64,000 nucleotides of DNA from Candidatus Sulfotelmatobacter sp. (lineage in GTDB: Bacteria; Acidobacteriota; Terriglobia; Terriglobales; Acidobacteriaceae), in NCBI GenBank assembly GCA_036500765.1, contig DASYBM010000004.1:1798001-1862000 (forward strand). The letters run 5' to 3'. Both the position numbers and the translations under genes were made by a program. Within the stretch, counting starts at the first letter, position 1. Each line of letters begins with the position of its first letter. The notes under the pieces were generated by a model. It had not been told where the DNA came from. It saw nothing but the letters and a program-made list of their open reading frames with translations, and ran no database searches. This document shows, piece after piece, positions 8,538 through 17,604 of this stretch.

Positions 8538-10124
8538 TCAGGCGGCAAACTCCTCATCCGTCACCGCAACCGGCGCCTTCGGCAGCCGGTCGCTCAGTTC
8601 CACCAACAGAGCCAGCTTCGCGGCGACCTCGCCCCTGAGCCACTCCGCATCGAACCGCCACCGCCAGTTCCCCTCATGCAGGCTGGGCGTATTCATCCGC
8701 GCCTCGCTCCCCAACCCCAACACATCTTGCAGGGGGATAATGCTCAAATTCGCGGGAGAACAGAGCGCCGCGCGAATAAACGCCCAATGAATTCCATCGT
8801 CGCCGCGCCCCATATAAATCTCCGCATTGCGCCGTTCCTGTTCGGCCGCTCCCGACTTCCACCAGCCCGTCACGGTGTCGTTGTCATGCGTGCCGGTATA
8901 CATGACTTTGCCCTCGGCCCGATGCGGTAGATAAATATGCGCGCCTTCATCTCCGAAGCCGAATTGCAAGACGGCCATCCCGGGAATTTGCAGCCGATCC
9001 CGCAACGCGTGCACTTCCGGCGTGATGTACCCGAGATCCTCGGCGAAAAACGGCAGCCCGCCCAGCGTCTCACGCAGTTTCACAAACAAATCGTCGCGCG
9101 GCCCGTCCACCCAACGCCCATTCTCCGCAGTCGCATCCGCCGCAGGAATTTCCCAGAACTGATCGAATCCTCGGAAATGATCCAGCCGAATACAGTCGCA
9201 GTTCTGCGTCGCCCAGCGCAGCCGCTGCACCCACCATTCGTACCCGCGCTCTTTCATCACATCCCACCGGTACAGCGGATTCCCCCAACGTTGTCCGGTC
9301 GCGCTGAAAAAATCCGGAGGCACGCCCGCCACCACCTCCGGCTGCAAATTTTCATTCAGCCGGAATAACTCGCGATGCGACCAAACGTCGGCGCTATCGT
9401 GATTCATGAAGATCGCCACATCGCCCACCACCCGGATCATCCTTTCCGCGCAATACCGCCGCAGCGCCCGCCACTGCTCGTAAAACGCGAACTGCAACGC
9501 GCTGCGAATCAGAATGTCGTCCGCCAATTCTTCCCGCGCCTTCGTCAGAGCCGACGCCTCCCGATGCGCCAGTTCTCGCGGCCACTCATTCCAGCTCACA
9601 AGTTTTTGCCGGGCCCGCAGTGCGTCGAACAGCACAAAATCGTCCAGCCACCAGGAATTTTCCTTGCAGAACAGTTGAAACCGATTTGGCGGATCGCCGG
9701 CAGCCGGAATCCCCACTTCTCGCGCGTTCTGTGCGCGAGAAGCGGGGATTCCGCGCACAAAGTTTCGCGCCGCCTCAAACAGCAGCGGCATCTTCTGCGC
9801 AAAAACCTGTTCGTAATCGACGGCGCCCGATGCGGAAGCGGAGCTGATCTTCGCTGGCTCGATCTTCGACTTATCGATCCAGCCGCGCTCGGCCAGTCGC
9901 TCCAGACTGATCAGCAGAGGATTTCCCGCGAATGCGGACGTGGAAGAATAAGGCGAGTTCCCATACCCGAGCGGTCCCAGCGGCAGAACCTGCCACAGGC
10001 CCATCCGGGCGGATGCCAGAAAATCTACAAACCGATATGCCGCCGGCCCAAAATCGCCGACTCCGCCGCGCGAAGGCAACGACGTGGGATGTAACAGGAT
10101 GCCTGCGGCGCGCGGAAATGACAT
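8538..10124 (-). CDS. malQ: 4-alpha-glucanotransferase (GH77 amylomaltase)
   Basis: A 528-residue cytoplasmic enzyme that transfers alpha-1,4-glucan segments in maltodextrin/glycogen metabolism. GH77 hallmarks are clear: PLGPLGYGNSPYSS near the N-terminus, GVPPDFFSATGQRWGNP, RLDHFRGFDQFW (nucleophile Asp), FFAEDLGYIT (acid/base Glu) and YTGTHDNDT (third Asp). The start lies 10 bases after the stop of the chaperone gene, so the two are probably co-transcribed. About 16 residues (near 125-140, FVRGIPASRAQNAREVGIP) are encoded by a strong inverted repeat (9706-9752) and look inserted. Confidence 0.95.
   Translation of the reverse strand: MSFPRAAGILLHPTSLPSRGGVGDFGPAAYRFVDFLASARMGLWQVLPLGPLGYGNSPYSSTSAFAGNPLLISLERLAERGWIDKSKIEPAKISSASASGAVDYEQVFAQKMPLLFEAARNFVRGIPASRAQNAREVGIPAAGDPPNRFQLFCKENSWWLDDFVLFDALRARQKLVSWNEWPRELAHREASALTKAREELADDILIRSALQFAFYEQWRALRRYCAERMIRVVGDVAIFMNHDSADVWSHRELFRLNENLQPEVVAGVPPDFFSATGQRWGNPLYRWDVMKERGYEWWVQRLRWATQNCDCIRLDHFRGFDQFWEIPAADATAENGRWVDGPRDDLFVKLRETLGGLPFFAEDLGYITPEVHALRDRLQIPGMAVLQFGFGDEGAHIYLPHRAEGKVMYTGTHDNDTVTGWWKSGAAEQERRNAEIYMGRGDDGIHWAFIRAALCSPANLSIIPLQDVLGLGSEARMNTPSLHEGNWRWRFDAEWLRGEVAAKLALLVELSDRLPKAPVAVTDEEFAA
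9706..9752. repeat. perfect-stem hairpin repeat inside malQ
   Basis: Two 20-base arms (9706-9725 and 9733-9752) pair with a single A/C mismatch around a 7-base loop. The element is read in frame within malQ, just before the conserved FCKENSWWLDDF stretch, and adds residues of the GIPASRAQNAREVGIP type that look foreign to GH77. This suggests a small palindromic element tolerated inside the gene. Confidence 0.7.
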
Positions 10125-10134
10125 AGCAACGCCG

Positions 10135-12129
10135 CTACATTCCCTGCTCGCTGCCGGCGCGGCTCAAGGCCTTGATTTCTTCTTCGTTGCGCTTGATCTT
10201 TCCCGATTTCGTCATCTCGTCGACCAGGTTCGAAACGAACATGCCAAAGCGCTCCTGCTGCTTATTCAGCAGCAACTGATCGCGGATCTGGTCCCGCTTC
10301 GCGGCAAAATCGGCCTCGCTCGGTTGCTGGTTTTCGAGCACCTGTAGGACGGCAACGTCCGCGCCGTTGCTGATGGGACCGCTGATCTCTCCCGGCTTCA
10401 TGCTGAAGGCCACCGCCGCCTGCCCCGCCATCGAGCCCACATCCGGCACTTGTCCGTCGGGCAGTACAAAGTCGCTGGTCTTCATAGTCGCGCCCAGTTC
10501 TTTGGCGGCCCGCTTCAAGTCATGCTCGGCCTTGGCCCGATCCGAAAGTTCCTGCGCCTTCTGCGACAGCAGCGTCTGCGAACGCTCATTCTTGAACTCT
10601 TCCTCGACCTTGCTGCGAATCTCTTCAAACGTCGGCGTCGCTGCCGGCTTCACTCCCAGCAACTGAAACACAACAATCCCCTGCGTAGCCGGAGCCAAAT
10701 CCGGCGGCGCTCCTTCTTTCGCGCTGAACACCGCATCCATAAACTGCGTCGCCGGCCCCAACCCGGGCAGCATATCCTTGCGGGTGAAATAATCCGACGT
10801 GATGACGGGCACGCTCTTGGCCGCTGCCGCCGCATCCAGCCCTTGCGCCTGCGCGTCCTTCAACAGCGATTCCGCCAGCTTCTGCGCCGCCTGCTGTCCT
10901 TTCTGATGCTTCAGAATCGGTTCGATCTGTCCCTTCACTTCGTCCAAAGACTTCGTGTGCGCTTCCTGCTTGTCGTCCACGCGAATAATGTGGAAGCCGT
11001 CGCTGCTCTTCACCACATCGCTGATCTGCCCCTTGGGCAGCGAGAATGCAACTTTCTCAAACTCCGGCGTCGCCTGACCTTTTCCCAGCCATCCCAGCGA
11101 ACCACCCACGTTCGCGCTGCCGGGGTCTTCGGAATACTTCTTCGCCACCTCCTCGAAGCTCGCTCCGCTCCGCAGTTGCTTCAACAGATCGTCGGCGCGA
11201 TGCTGCGCCTCCGCCACCTTCTTCTCGTCCACCTTGCCGTCATCGCCGGGCAGCGGCATCTTGATCCAGATATGGCTCACCTTCACCTGCTCGGGCACCT
11301 GGTATTGATCGCGATGCTGCTCGTAATAAGCCCGCAGATCGTCCGGCGTGACCTGCACGCTCGCCTCCGCCTTATTCGTTTCGATCGCCGCATATTTCAC
11401 CTTGCGTTTTTCCGGAATCGAGTTGGCGTAGCTTGCTTTATGGCTCTCGTAAAATGCCTTCAGCTCTGCGTCCGTCGGATGCAGCCCCTTGCGTAAATCG
11501 TCCTGCTTCAGCACTGCATAATCGAACTTCACCTTCGAATTCTGCTTGATGAACTGCTCCCGAATCTCCGCCTCGCTCACCGTGGCCGTCCCCGAAATCA
11601 GGGCCTGCAACTTTGTCAGCAGAATGTCAGTCCTCACCGCCTCCTCAAACTTCGTGGGGGTCAGATTCGCCCGTTGCAGCATGTCTTCATATTCGACTTG
11701 CCCAATGAAATTGCCGCCGGGGAAAAAAGTCGCCGCATAACGCCCGTGCTGCAATTCATCCTTCACTTCCTCCGGAGTCGCGCGCAGCCCCATGCGCCCC
11801 GCTTCGCTCACCAGCGCCTGCCGGCCGATCAACTGCTCCACCGCGCGCTGCGTCTCCTGCTGAATCAGAAACGGCATGATCTTCGACGCCATCTCGCCGT
11901 ACCGTTGCGCGTCCTGCTGCGCCATCTGCCGCGCCGTCGTGCGCACCTCGTCCGTGCTCAGTTCGGTGCCATCCACCTTCGCGATCGTGCCCTTGCCGGG
12001 CGCGCCCGTAATTTCAGATGTCAGGCCGCCTGGAATAAACGTAATCACCATTGCGCCGCAAATCACGAGAAGAATGCCGCTAAGAACAATCTTCTTAGTA
12101 GGCCCCTGAGTCTGCAAAAATCGAATCAT
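10135..12129 (-). CDS. SurA/PpiD-like peptidyl-prolyl isomerase, membrane-anchored
   Basis: About 664 residues with one N-terminal membrane helix (KKIVLSGILLVICGAMVITF), then a SurA_N-like helical chaperone region, then a parvulin (PPIC) domain (EQVKVSHIWIK ... YSEDPGSANVGGSLGWLGKG ... SSDGFHIIRVDD) and a second degenerate parvulin-like region. This layout matches PpiD-type periplasmic folding factors. I chose the ATG at 12129: it has GGAG ten bases upstream and starts directly before the anchor helix. A longer frame upstream begins with non-conserved sequence. It lies just before malQ on the same strand. Confidence 0.88.
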   Translation of the reverse strand: MIRFLQTQGPTKKIVLSGILLVICGAMVITFIPGGLTSEITGAPGKGTIAKVDGTELSTDEVRTTARQMAQQDAQRYGEMASKIMPFLIQQETQRAVEQLIGRQALVSEAGRMGLRATPEEVKDELQHGRYAATFFPGGNFIGQVEYEDMLQRANLTPTKFEEAVRTDILLTKLQALISGTATVSEAEIREQFIKQNSKVKFDYAVLKQDDLRKGLHPTDAELKAFYESHKASYANSIPEKRKVKYAAIETNKAEASVQVTPDDLRAYYEQHRDQYQVPEQVKVSHIWIKMPLPGDDGKVDEKKVAEAQHRADDLLKQLRSGASFEEVAKKYSEDPGSANVGGSLGWLGKGQATPEFEKVAFSLPKGQISDVVKSSDGFHIIRVDDKQEAHTKSLDEVKGQIEPILKHQKGQQAAQKLAESLLKDAQAQGLDAAAAAKSVPVITSDYFTRKDMLPGLGPATQFMDAVFSAKEGAPPDLAPATQGIVVFQLLGVKPAATPTFEEIRSKVEEEFKNERSQTLLSQKAQELSDRAKAEHDLKRAAKELGATMKTSDFVLPDGQVPDVGSMAGQAAVAFSMKPGEISGPISNGADVAVLQVLENQQPSEADFAAKRDQIRDQLLLNKQQERFGMFVSNLVDEMTKSGKIKRNEEEIKALSRAGSEQGM

Positions 12130-12445
12130 TTTCTTATCACTCCAGAGTAGAACGACGAAAAAGTAGACTGGCGAATCGCTAATTATAAACCAGCCGCGCG
12201 GCCCGCGCAGGAACCCGCACCCACAAGCCTGAACCACATCAAGCCCGCACCCCTCAAACGTTGTCATCCAACGTCGTATCCAATCAAACGGAGCCGCTGT
12301 TCGGGCGAAGTGAAGGATCTCTCGCTCAACCGCCCACGCGCCCGGCTCTGCCAACCCTCCCAAACTCCGCTATTGAAACGAATTAATATAAATGGTATCC
12401 ATTCTCCGATAGATTTTTCAGGACCACCCAATTCCCAGGAGCATC
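12130..12445. other. intergenic region between divergent chaperone and GH2 genes
   Basis: About 316 bases holding the promoters of two divergent genes. An AT-rich stretch at 12371-12403 includes a TTGAAA (12373-12378) and a short inverted repeat. Nothing else coding is supported. Confidence 0.5.
12391..12403. promoter_or_regulatory. AATGG-TAT-CCATT inverted repeat upstream of the GH2 gene
   Basis: A 13-base perfect inverted repeat with a 3-base centre lies 43 bases before the GH2 start and 12 bases after TTGAAA (a weak -35). Its position, where a -10 would be, suits a repressor operator. No cognate regulator is encoded nearby. Confidence 0.35.
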
Positions 12446-15115
12446 ATGAACCCAAGCCGGCGCCTCGCATTCGCTCTACCATTCCTCCTGCTTTCATCCC
12501 TCATCGCTCAAAACCCCGCGGCCGAGCCCCGCCTGCCACTTCACGCCGGCTGGTCCCTGCAAACCTCCGCCAAAGTCGAAGCCAAGGGTGAGGTCATCTC
12601 CACGCCGCAATTTGCTCCCAAGGGATGGCATGAAGTCACCGTCCCCACCACTGTCGTCGCCGCGCTGGTCAAAGAAAAAGTTTTCCCCGACCCTCTCTTC
12701 GCCATGAACCTGCGCGACTATCCCGGCGTGAACTATCCCATCGGTTCCAATTTTTCCAACATCGCCATGGCCCCAGACAGTCCCTATGCCGTCTCCTGGT
12801 GGTATCGCAAGCAGTTCACCGTGCCCACCTCCTACAAGGGCAAGACCGTCTGGCTGAAGTTTAACGGCATTAACTATCGCGCCAACATCTGGCTCAACGG
12901 AAAACAAATCGCCAAAGACGACGATGTCGCCGGCGCGTGGCGCACCTATGAATTCAACGTGACCGCAGCGGCCAAGCCCGGTTCGGAGAATGTCCTGGCA
13001 GTACAGGTTTTTTCTCCCACCGAGCACAATCTCGCCATCACCTTCGTCGACTGGAATCCCGCGCCTCCCGACAAGAACATGGGACTGTGGCGCGAGGTCT
13101 ACCTCACCACCAGCGGCCCCGTCGCGTTGCGCTATCCGACGGTCGTGTCCAAAGTGAATACGCCCGCGAACGACAGCGCACAACTCACCGTGACCGCGCA
13201 ACTGAAGAACGGCACCAACCAGCCGGTCAAAGGCAAGCTCAAAGGCGAAATCGAAAGCGTCAAATTCGAACAGGATGTAGAACTCGCGCCCAACGAAGCG
13301 AAAGACGTCACCTTTACGCCCGATAAATTCCAGCAACTCGTCTTCTCGAACCCTCGGCTGTGGTGGCCGAAACAAATGGGTAAACCGAATCTCTATCCGC
13401 TCACCATGGAATTCGAAGCCAACGGCGCCGTGAGCGACCGCTCGCGCACCGACTTCGGCATTCGCGAAATCACCTCCGACCTCAATTCCGTCGGCGGCCG
13501 CGCCTTCCACATCAACGGCAAGAACATCCTGATTCGCGGCGGCGGCTGGACTCCCGATCTGATGCTCCGCGAAGATTCCCAGCGCATGCATGACGAATTC
13601 CGCTACGTCCGCGACCTGGGTCTCAACACCATCCGTCTCGAAGGCAAACTCGAGACCCAGGAATTCTTCGACCTCGCCGACCGCCAGGGCATCCTCGTCA
13701 TGGCCGGGTGGTGCTGCTGCGATTTCTGGGAGCGCTGGGCGCACTGGCAGCCCCAGGATTTTGAAATTGCCAAGCAGTCCCTGCGCGATCAGATCTACCG
13801 CCTGCGCAGCCATCCTGCGCTCGTCATGTGGCTGAATGGCAGCGACAACGCCGCTCCGCCGGACGTTGAGCAGATGTATCTCGATGTGGAAAAAGAATTG
13901 CTCTGGCCGAATCCGGTGGTTTCATCGGCAACCGGAAAAAAGACAAGCGTCACCGGCGACAGCGGCATGAAGATGAGCGGCCCCTACGAATATATAGCTC
14001 CAAGCTATTGGGAAGTCGACACTCCTGAAGGTCAGCCCGGCCGCAAATTGTGCAATCCCGGCGGCTGCGGCGGCGCTTACGGCTTCGATACCGAGACCAG
14101 CATGGGGCCGGCGGTTCCGCCCGTCGAAAGCATCCGCGCCATGGTGGGCAAGGACCACATGTGGCCTATCGACGATGTCTGGAACTACCACGCCGGCGGC
14201 GGCGAATTCAAAACCATCGGCGTTTTCACCGAAGCCTTAACCAATCGCTATGGCAAATCCGACAACGTGGAGGACTTCGCCGCCAAGTCGCAGATGCAGA
14301 CCTACGAAGGCGTCCGCGCCATGTACGAGGCCTACAGTCGCAATAAGTACCAGTCCACCGGCGTGGTTCAGTGGATGCTCAACAACGCCTGGCCCTCCAT
14401 GATCTGGCACCTCTACGATTATTACCTGCGCCCCGGCGGCGGCTACTTCGGCGCCAAACGCGCCATGGAATCTCTTCACCCGATCTACGGCTACGACGAT
14501 CACTCGATCTGGGTCGTCAGCAGCCAGTATGAAGATGTGAAGGGCCTGAAGCTCACCACGACAATTTACAACCTCGACATGACCGAGAAGTTCACGCAGT
14601 CGAATCCCGTCGATGCTGCGTCCGACAGCACGGCAAAGATCTTCGTTCTCCCCGACGTCAGCGGTTTGAGCAACACCTATTTTCTCTCGCTGCGCCTCGA
14701 AGATTCCACCGGCAAACTCGTCGGCTCCAATTTCTACTGGCTCTCCACCAAACCCGAAACCCTCGACTGGGCGAAAAGCAATTGGTATGTGACACCCACC
14801 GCCTCCTACGCGGACTATACCGCGCTGTCGCAATTGCCGAAGGTAAAGCTAAAAGTTATGGACCGCAGCGAGAAAAAAGGCGAAGAAGAAATCACTCATG
14901 TCACGCTGCAAAACCCCAGCAAGAACCTCGCCTTCTTCGTCCGCCTGAAAGTCAATAAAGGCGCGAAGGGCGAAGAAATCCTCCCGGTAGTCTGGGAAGA
15001 CAACTACATCTCTCTAATGCCCGGCGAAAAACGCGAACTCACCGCAACCTACCGCGCCAGCGAATTAGGCGCAGCGAAACCCACAGTCGAAGTTACCGGC
15101 TGGAACATAGAGTGA
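12446..15115 (+). CDS. secreted glycoside hydrolase family 2, exo-beta-D-glucosaminidase-like
   Basis: An 889-residue protein with an N-terminal signal peptide (hydrophobic residues 8-21, ending near AQN). The GH2 order is sugar-binding beta domain (~30-225), immunoglobulin-like domain (~225-340), then a TIM barrel (~340-640). The CsxA-type features are present: WLNGSDN, where D467 takes the acid/base place normally held by NE, and FDTETSMGP, where E550 is the nucleophile. This substitution marks exo-glucosaminidases among GH2 enzymes, so chitosan-type substrates are likely. Beta-mannosidase-type activity is the alternative. AGGAG lies a few bases before the ATG. Confidence 0.85.
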   Translation: MNPSRRLAFALPFLLLSSLIAQNPAAEPRLPLHAGWSLQTSAKVEAKGEVISTPQFAPKGWHEVTVPTTVVAALVKEKVFPDPLFAMNLRDYPGVNYPIGSNFSNIAMAPDSPYAVSWWYRKQFTVPTSYKGKTVWLKFNGINYRANIWLNGKQIAKDDDVAGAWRTYEFNVTAAAKPGSENVLAVQVFSPTEHNLAITFVDWNPAPPDKNMGLWREVYLTTSGPVALRYPTVVSKVNTPANDSAQLTVTAQLKNGTNQPVKGKLKGEIESVKFEQDVELAPNEAKDVTFTPDKFQQLVFSNPRLWWPKQMGKPNLYPLTMEFEANGAVSDRSRTDFGIREITSDLNSVGGRAFHINGKNILIRGGGWTPDLMLREDSQRMHDEFRYVRDLGLNTIRLEGKLETQEFFDLADRQGILVMAGWCCCDFWERWAHWQPQDFEIAKQSLRDQIYRLRSHPALVMWLNGSDNAAPPDVEQMYLDVEKELLWPNPVVSSATGKKTSVTGDSGMKMSGPYEYIAPSYWEVDTPEGQPGRKLCNPGGCGGAYGFDTETSMGPAVPPVESIRAMVGKDHMWPIDDVWNYHAGGGEFKTIGVFTEALTNRYGKSDNVEDFAAKSQMQTYEGVRAMYEAYSRNKYQSTGVVQWMLNNAWPSMIWHLYDYYLRPGGGYFGAKRAMESLHPIYGYDDHSIWVVSSQYEDVKGLKLTTTIYNLDMTEKFTQSNPVDAASDSTAKIFVLPDVSGLSNTYFLSLRLEDSTGKLVGSNFYWLSTKPETLDWAKSNWYVTPTASYADYTALSQLPKVKLKVMDRSEKKGEEEITHVTLQNPSKNLAFFVRLKVNKGAKGEEILPVVWEDNYISLMPGEKRELTATYRASELGAAKPTVEVTGWNIE

Positions 15116-15127
15116 GATCGATTCACC

Positions 15128-15180
15128 GTAGCGCCGGCGTCCCGCCGGCTGTCCCGAGGGCGTCTCCGCCCTCGGCGTCG
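15128..15180. repeat. class A REP-like unit, single copy
   Basis: One two-hairpin unit, GTAGCGCCGGCG ... GCCGGCTGTC followed by CCGAGGGCG ... CGCCCTCGG, 12 bases after the GH2 stop. The first ~25 bases match the terminal arms of the composite elements at 18121-18306 and 31893-32037. It may also end GH2 transcripts. Confidence 0.8.
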
Positions 15181-15600
15181 GAAGCGGAACACCTCCGACG
15201 TTTCTAAAACTTTCGCCGTCATCACGGGCGAAACAAGCACAACTTCCCAATCTTTTCCACAACATTCTTTTCACACATGTGACATCCAACCTTTACCTCG
15301 ACCCCACTTTTGCGCGACACTCACTCTCGTAGGGCCCGGATGTGAGCCGCGCTAGTCCTAGGAAACTCCCGGCCCCCGCAACCTCCCCATGCGAGCGAGG
15401 GACAGAGGGGCATCCGAACGCCAGGGCGCAAAGATAGGTCGCCTTGATTGACCCAAGGCTTTCGCCCGTTGTGGGAGTGATCACTCCTAACGTTTTGAAC
15501 TGAAGTGTTATCGGAGGACAGGAATAAAAAGGAGGCAGCCGAAGCAGTCGGATAACAAATTACACAGTTACTCGATTACAACATTACTCAATCGCTCCAA
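15181..15600. other. unexplained GC-rich intergenic region between convergent genes
   Basis: About 420 bases between the ends of the GH2 gene and the permease gene. It contains several short self-complementary stretches, including a CGTCGGA/TCCGACG pair at about 15176-15207 and a 14-base perfect palindrome at 15474-15487. The CAGGGCGCAAAGATAGG segment near 15422 faintly recalls a riboswitch core, but I could not fold it into any known class. No convincing gene was found. Confidence 0.4.
15474..15487. promoter_or_regulatory. perfect 14-bp palindrome
   Basis: GGAGTGATCACTCC is exactly self-complementary. It lies about 110 bases beyond the 3' end of the permease gene, far from any start codon, so a normal operator role is not obvious. 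Confidence 0.3.
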
Positions 15601-16980
15601 CTATGAGTCGCTAAAGTCGATCATCACCGGCGCGGAACGGAACCAGTTCGTCTTGTAGCCCACATAGAGCAGGCCAATCGCGAACCAGATCCCGCCTACG
15701 GTCTTGGCAATGATATTGAGGTTGAGCCAGATCAGCAGGCAGAAGAGGAAACCGATTATCGGCAGAATCGCGTCGCGCACCAGCCGCCGCTCGCCGCCAT
15801 TCTTGCTTGCGAGCACTGAGAACTGCCAGAAGCAGGCAAAGTTCACCCCCATGAACGCCAGGAATGCGCCGAAGTTCAGCAGTTCGCCCGCATGCTCATA
15901 GGCGTTGCCAATGTGATACAGCAAAACCGCGCCCACAAATGACAGCCCCCCAATCAGCAGAATGTTGTTGGTCGGAGTGCTCGTACCCGGTTTCAGCTGC
16001 CCGAAAAACTTCTTCGGCAACACGTTGTCGCGTCCCATGCCAAACAGTAACCGCGCCGCGCCCAGCGTGCCCGTCAGTCCGCTGCCAAACGCCGCGACAA
16101 TCAAAATTACGCCCATGGCATTGAACAAAACCACGCCGCCCACCCGGCTGCAAATGTCCATGAAAGCAGTTTCAAGATTTGGAAACGACTGCCAGTCGGG
16201 CCACACGCGCGCGCCCAAATAAGCCTCGAAAGCACTGCACACGCCGGCAAAAATACAGGTCAGCACCACAGCCAGCAGAACGTTGCGCTTTGGATTCTCT
16301 ACATCCTCGGCCAGCGTGGTGACGCCGTCGAAGCCGATATAGGTGAGCGCGGCAAACGAAGTCGCGGTCATGATCTTATGTGCGTTGAAGGTCTGCGGAT
16401 TGTAAAGCGGCTGCAACGAAAACAGGCCGGCCCATCCCTGCCCGCCATACAAATATTTCAAAGCGAGCACGACAAACGCGACGACTACAACAGACATAAC
16501 CGCCAGCAGCACCTTGTTCGCGGTTGCGGACGCTTTGACGCCAATCAGGTTCAGCACGGTCATAATGCCCGCGATCAGCAAAGCCCACACCACAAAGGGA
16601 ACCTGGTGTACATAACGCTCATGCAACGCTGTTGCAATCCAGACCGTATTAATGAGCGGCTGCAGCAAGTAATCCAAAATCATCGCCCAGCCCGCCAGAA
16701 ATCCAAGATGCGGGTTCAACCCCTTCCCGACATAGGTGTAAGCCGATCCCGCCGTCGGATACAGTGCTCCCATGCGCCCGTAACTGACGGCCGTAATCAA
16801 CATGGCGAACAGCGCGATCAGAATGATGGTTACGAAGTGTCCGTCAGAAAGTTTCTGAGCCACGCCATAGAGTGGCACCGGCGCGATGGGCTGGATCAGG
16901 ACGATCCCGTAAAAAATCAAATCCCAAAGAGTAAGCGTGCGACGCAGGCGCGGAACAGCAGGAGCAGCGGTGGTTTCCAT
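15601..16980 (-). CDS. APC-family amino acid permease
   Basis: A 459-residue inner-membrane transporter with about twelve hydrophobic segments. The first is LTLWDLIFYGIVLIQPIAPV, followed by the GALYPTAGSAYTYVGKGLNP loop typical of amino acid/polyamine antiporters of the APC superfamily. Length fits. The substrate is not visible. It is monocistronic, convergent with the GH2 gene, with no operon partner. Confidence 0.88.
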   Translation of the reverse strand: METTAAPAVPRLRRTLTLWDLIFYGIVLIQPIAPVPLYGVAQKLSDGHFVTIILIALFAMLITAVSYGRMGALYPTAGSAYTYVGKGLNPHLGFLAGWAMILDYLLQPLINTVWIATALHERYVHQVPFVVWALLIAGIMTVLNLIGVKASATANKVLLAVMSVVVVAFVVLALKYLYGGQGWAGLFSLQPLYNPQTFNAHKIMTATSFAALTYIGFDGVTTLAEDVENPKRNVLLAVVLTCIFAGVCSAFEAYLGARVWPDWQSFPNLETAFMDICSRVGGVVLFNAMGVILIVAAFGSGLTGTLGAARLLFGMGRDNVLPKKFFGQLKPGTSTPTNNILLIGGLSFVGAVLLYHIGNAYEHAGELLNFGAFLAFMGVNFACFWQFSVLASKNGGERRLVRDAILPIIGFLFCLLIWLNLNIIAKTVGGIWFAIGLLYVGYKTNWFRSAPVMIDFSDS

Positions 16981-17047
16981 GGGTCCGGCTATTGGATTAT
17001 GGAAGGGCGGGAAATGTCAATATTAAAACGTTTCCGTAGTCGAGTAA

Positions 17048-17598
17048 TCAGGTTCGCGAGAACGCCCTTGCGAACACAGCGGGAAGCCTCGGCGTAATGT
17101 TGCTGTAGTTCCATGCTTCGACCACTCCTGCAAGCGCTGTACGCTTTGGTTCAGGTTCGATACCGAAACGTGAAAAATCGTGCCCCATCCAGAAGAGGCA
17201 ATGCACGTAGACGGCTTTCTGATTCGTCGAAACTTCCAGCACAAAGTCCATCCGGCTGTAGTCCCAACTACGCGCCAGGATGACGAGCTGCTCCGTAGCG
17301 TTTTTTCCTTTGAAGCCAAAGTTCTCTGGTACAAAGCCTACAAACGATTCTCCGAAGAACGCGCCTTCCACTTCAATCTCTCCGCGAATCGCACGGTTGA
17401 AATCGGGCAACTGCTTCCCGGGAATCCAGTACTCCTCGTGAACTGCCGAGCCCACGACGTGACGTTGGTGGTGCGACAGATATTGGTCTTCGACTTCGAA
17501 CGAGGTGACGAAGCCGGCGAAGCTCGACGATTTCGTGTTCCAGTTACGTAGATCAGCGCTAGTTCATTCAAGCCAACTGGGCGGTAGAGCGTTGTCAT
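17048..17598 (-). pseudogene. broken small protein gene with an internal junction
   Basis: Two frames together encode one protein. From 17598 the first frame reads MTTLYRPVGLNELALIYVT. The second frame picks up near 17546 with NWNTKSSSFAGFVTSFEVED and runs on through HEEYWIPGKQLPDFNRAI to 17048. From memory, intact relatives of this widespread ~160-residue family (unknown function) carry roughly 30-40 residues between these blocks, so a deletion seems to have removed them and shifted the frame. It lies just downstream of the large TPR/FG-GAP gene on the same strand. Confidence 0.65.
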
Positions 17599-17604
17599 TT
17601 CGCT

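Noticed and set aside
12494-13813. Long minus-strand reading frame opposite the GH2 gene
   Set aside because: It is antisense to a well-supported GH2 enzyme with catalytic motifs; its composition is that of a GC-rich shadow.
15290-15480. Riboswitch (c-di-GMP-I or cobalamin) suggested by GGGCGCAAAG and CCCCCGCAAC
   Set aside because: The paired helices and other invariant bases of these classes are missing, and the region is downstream of both neighbouring genes.
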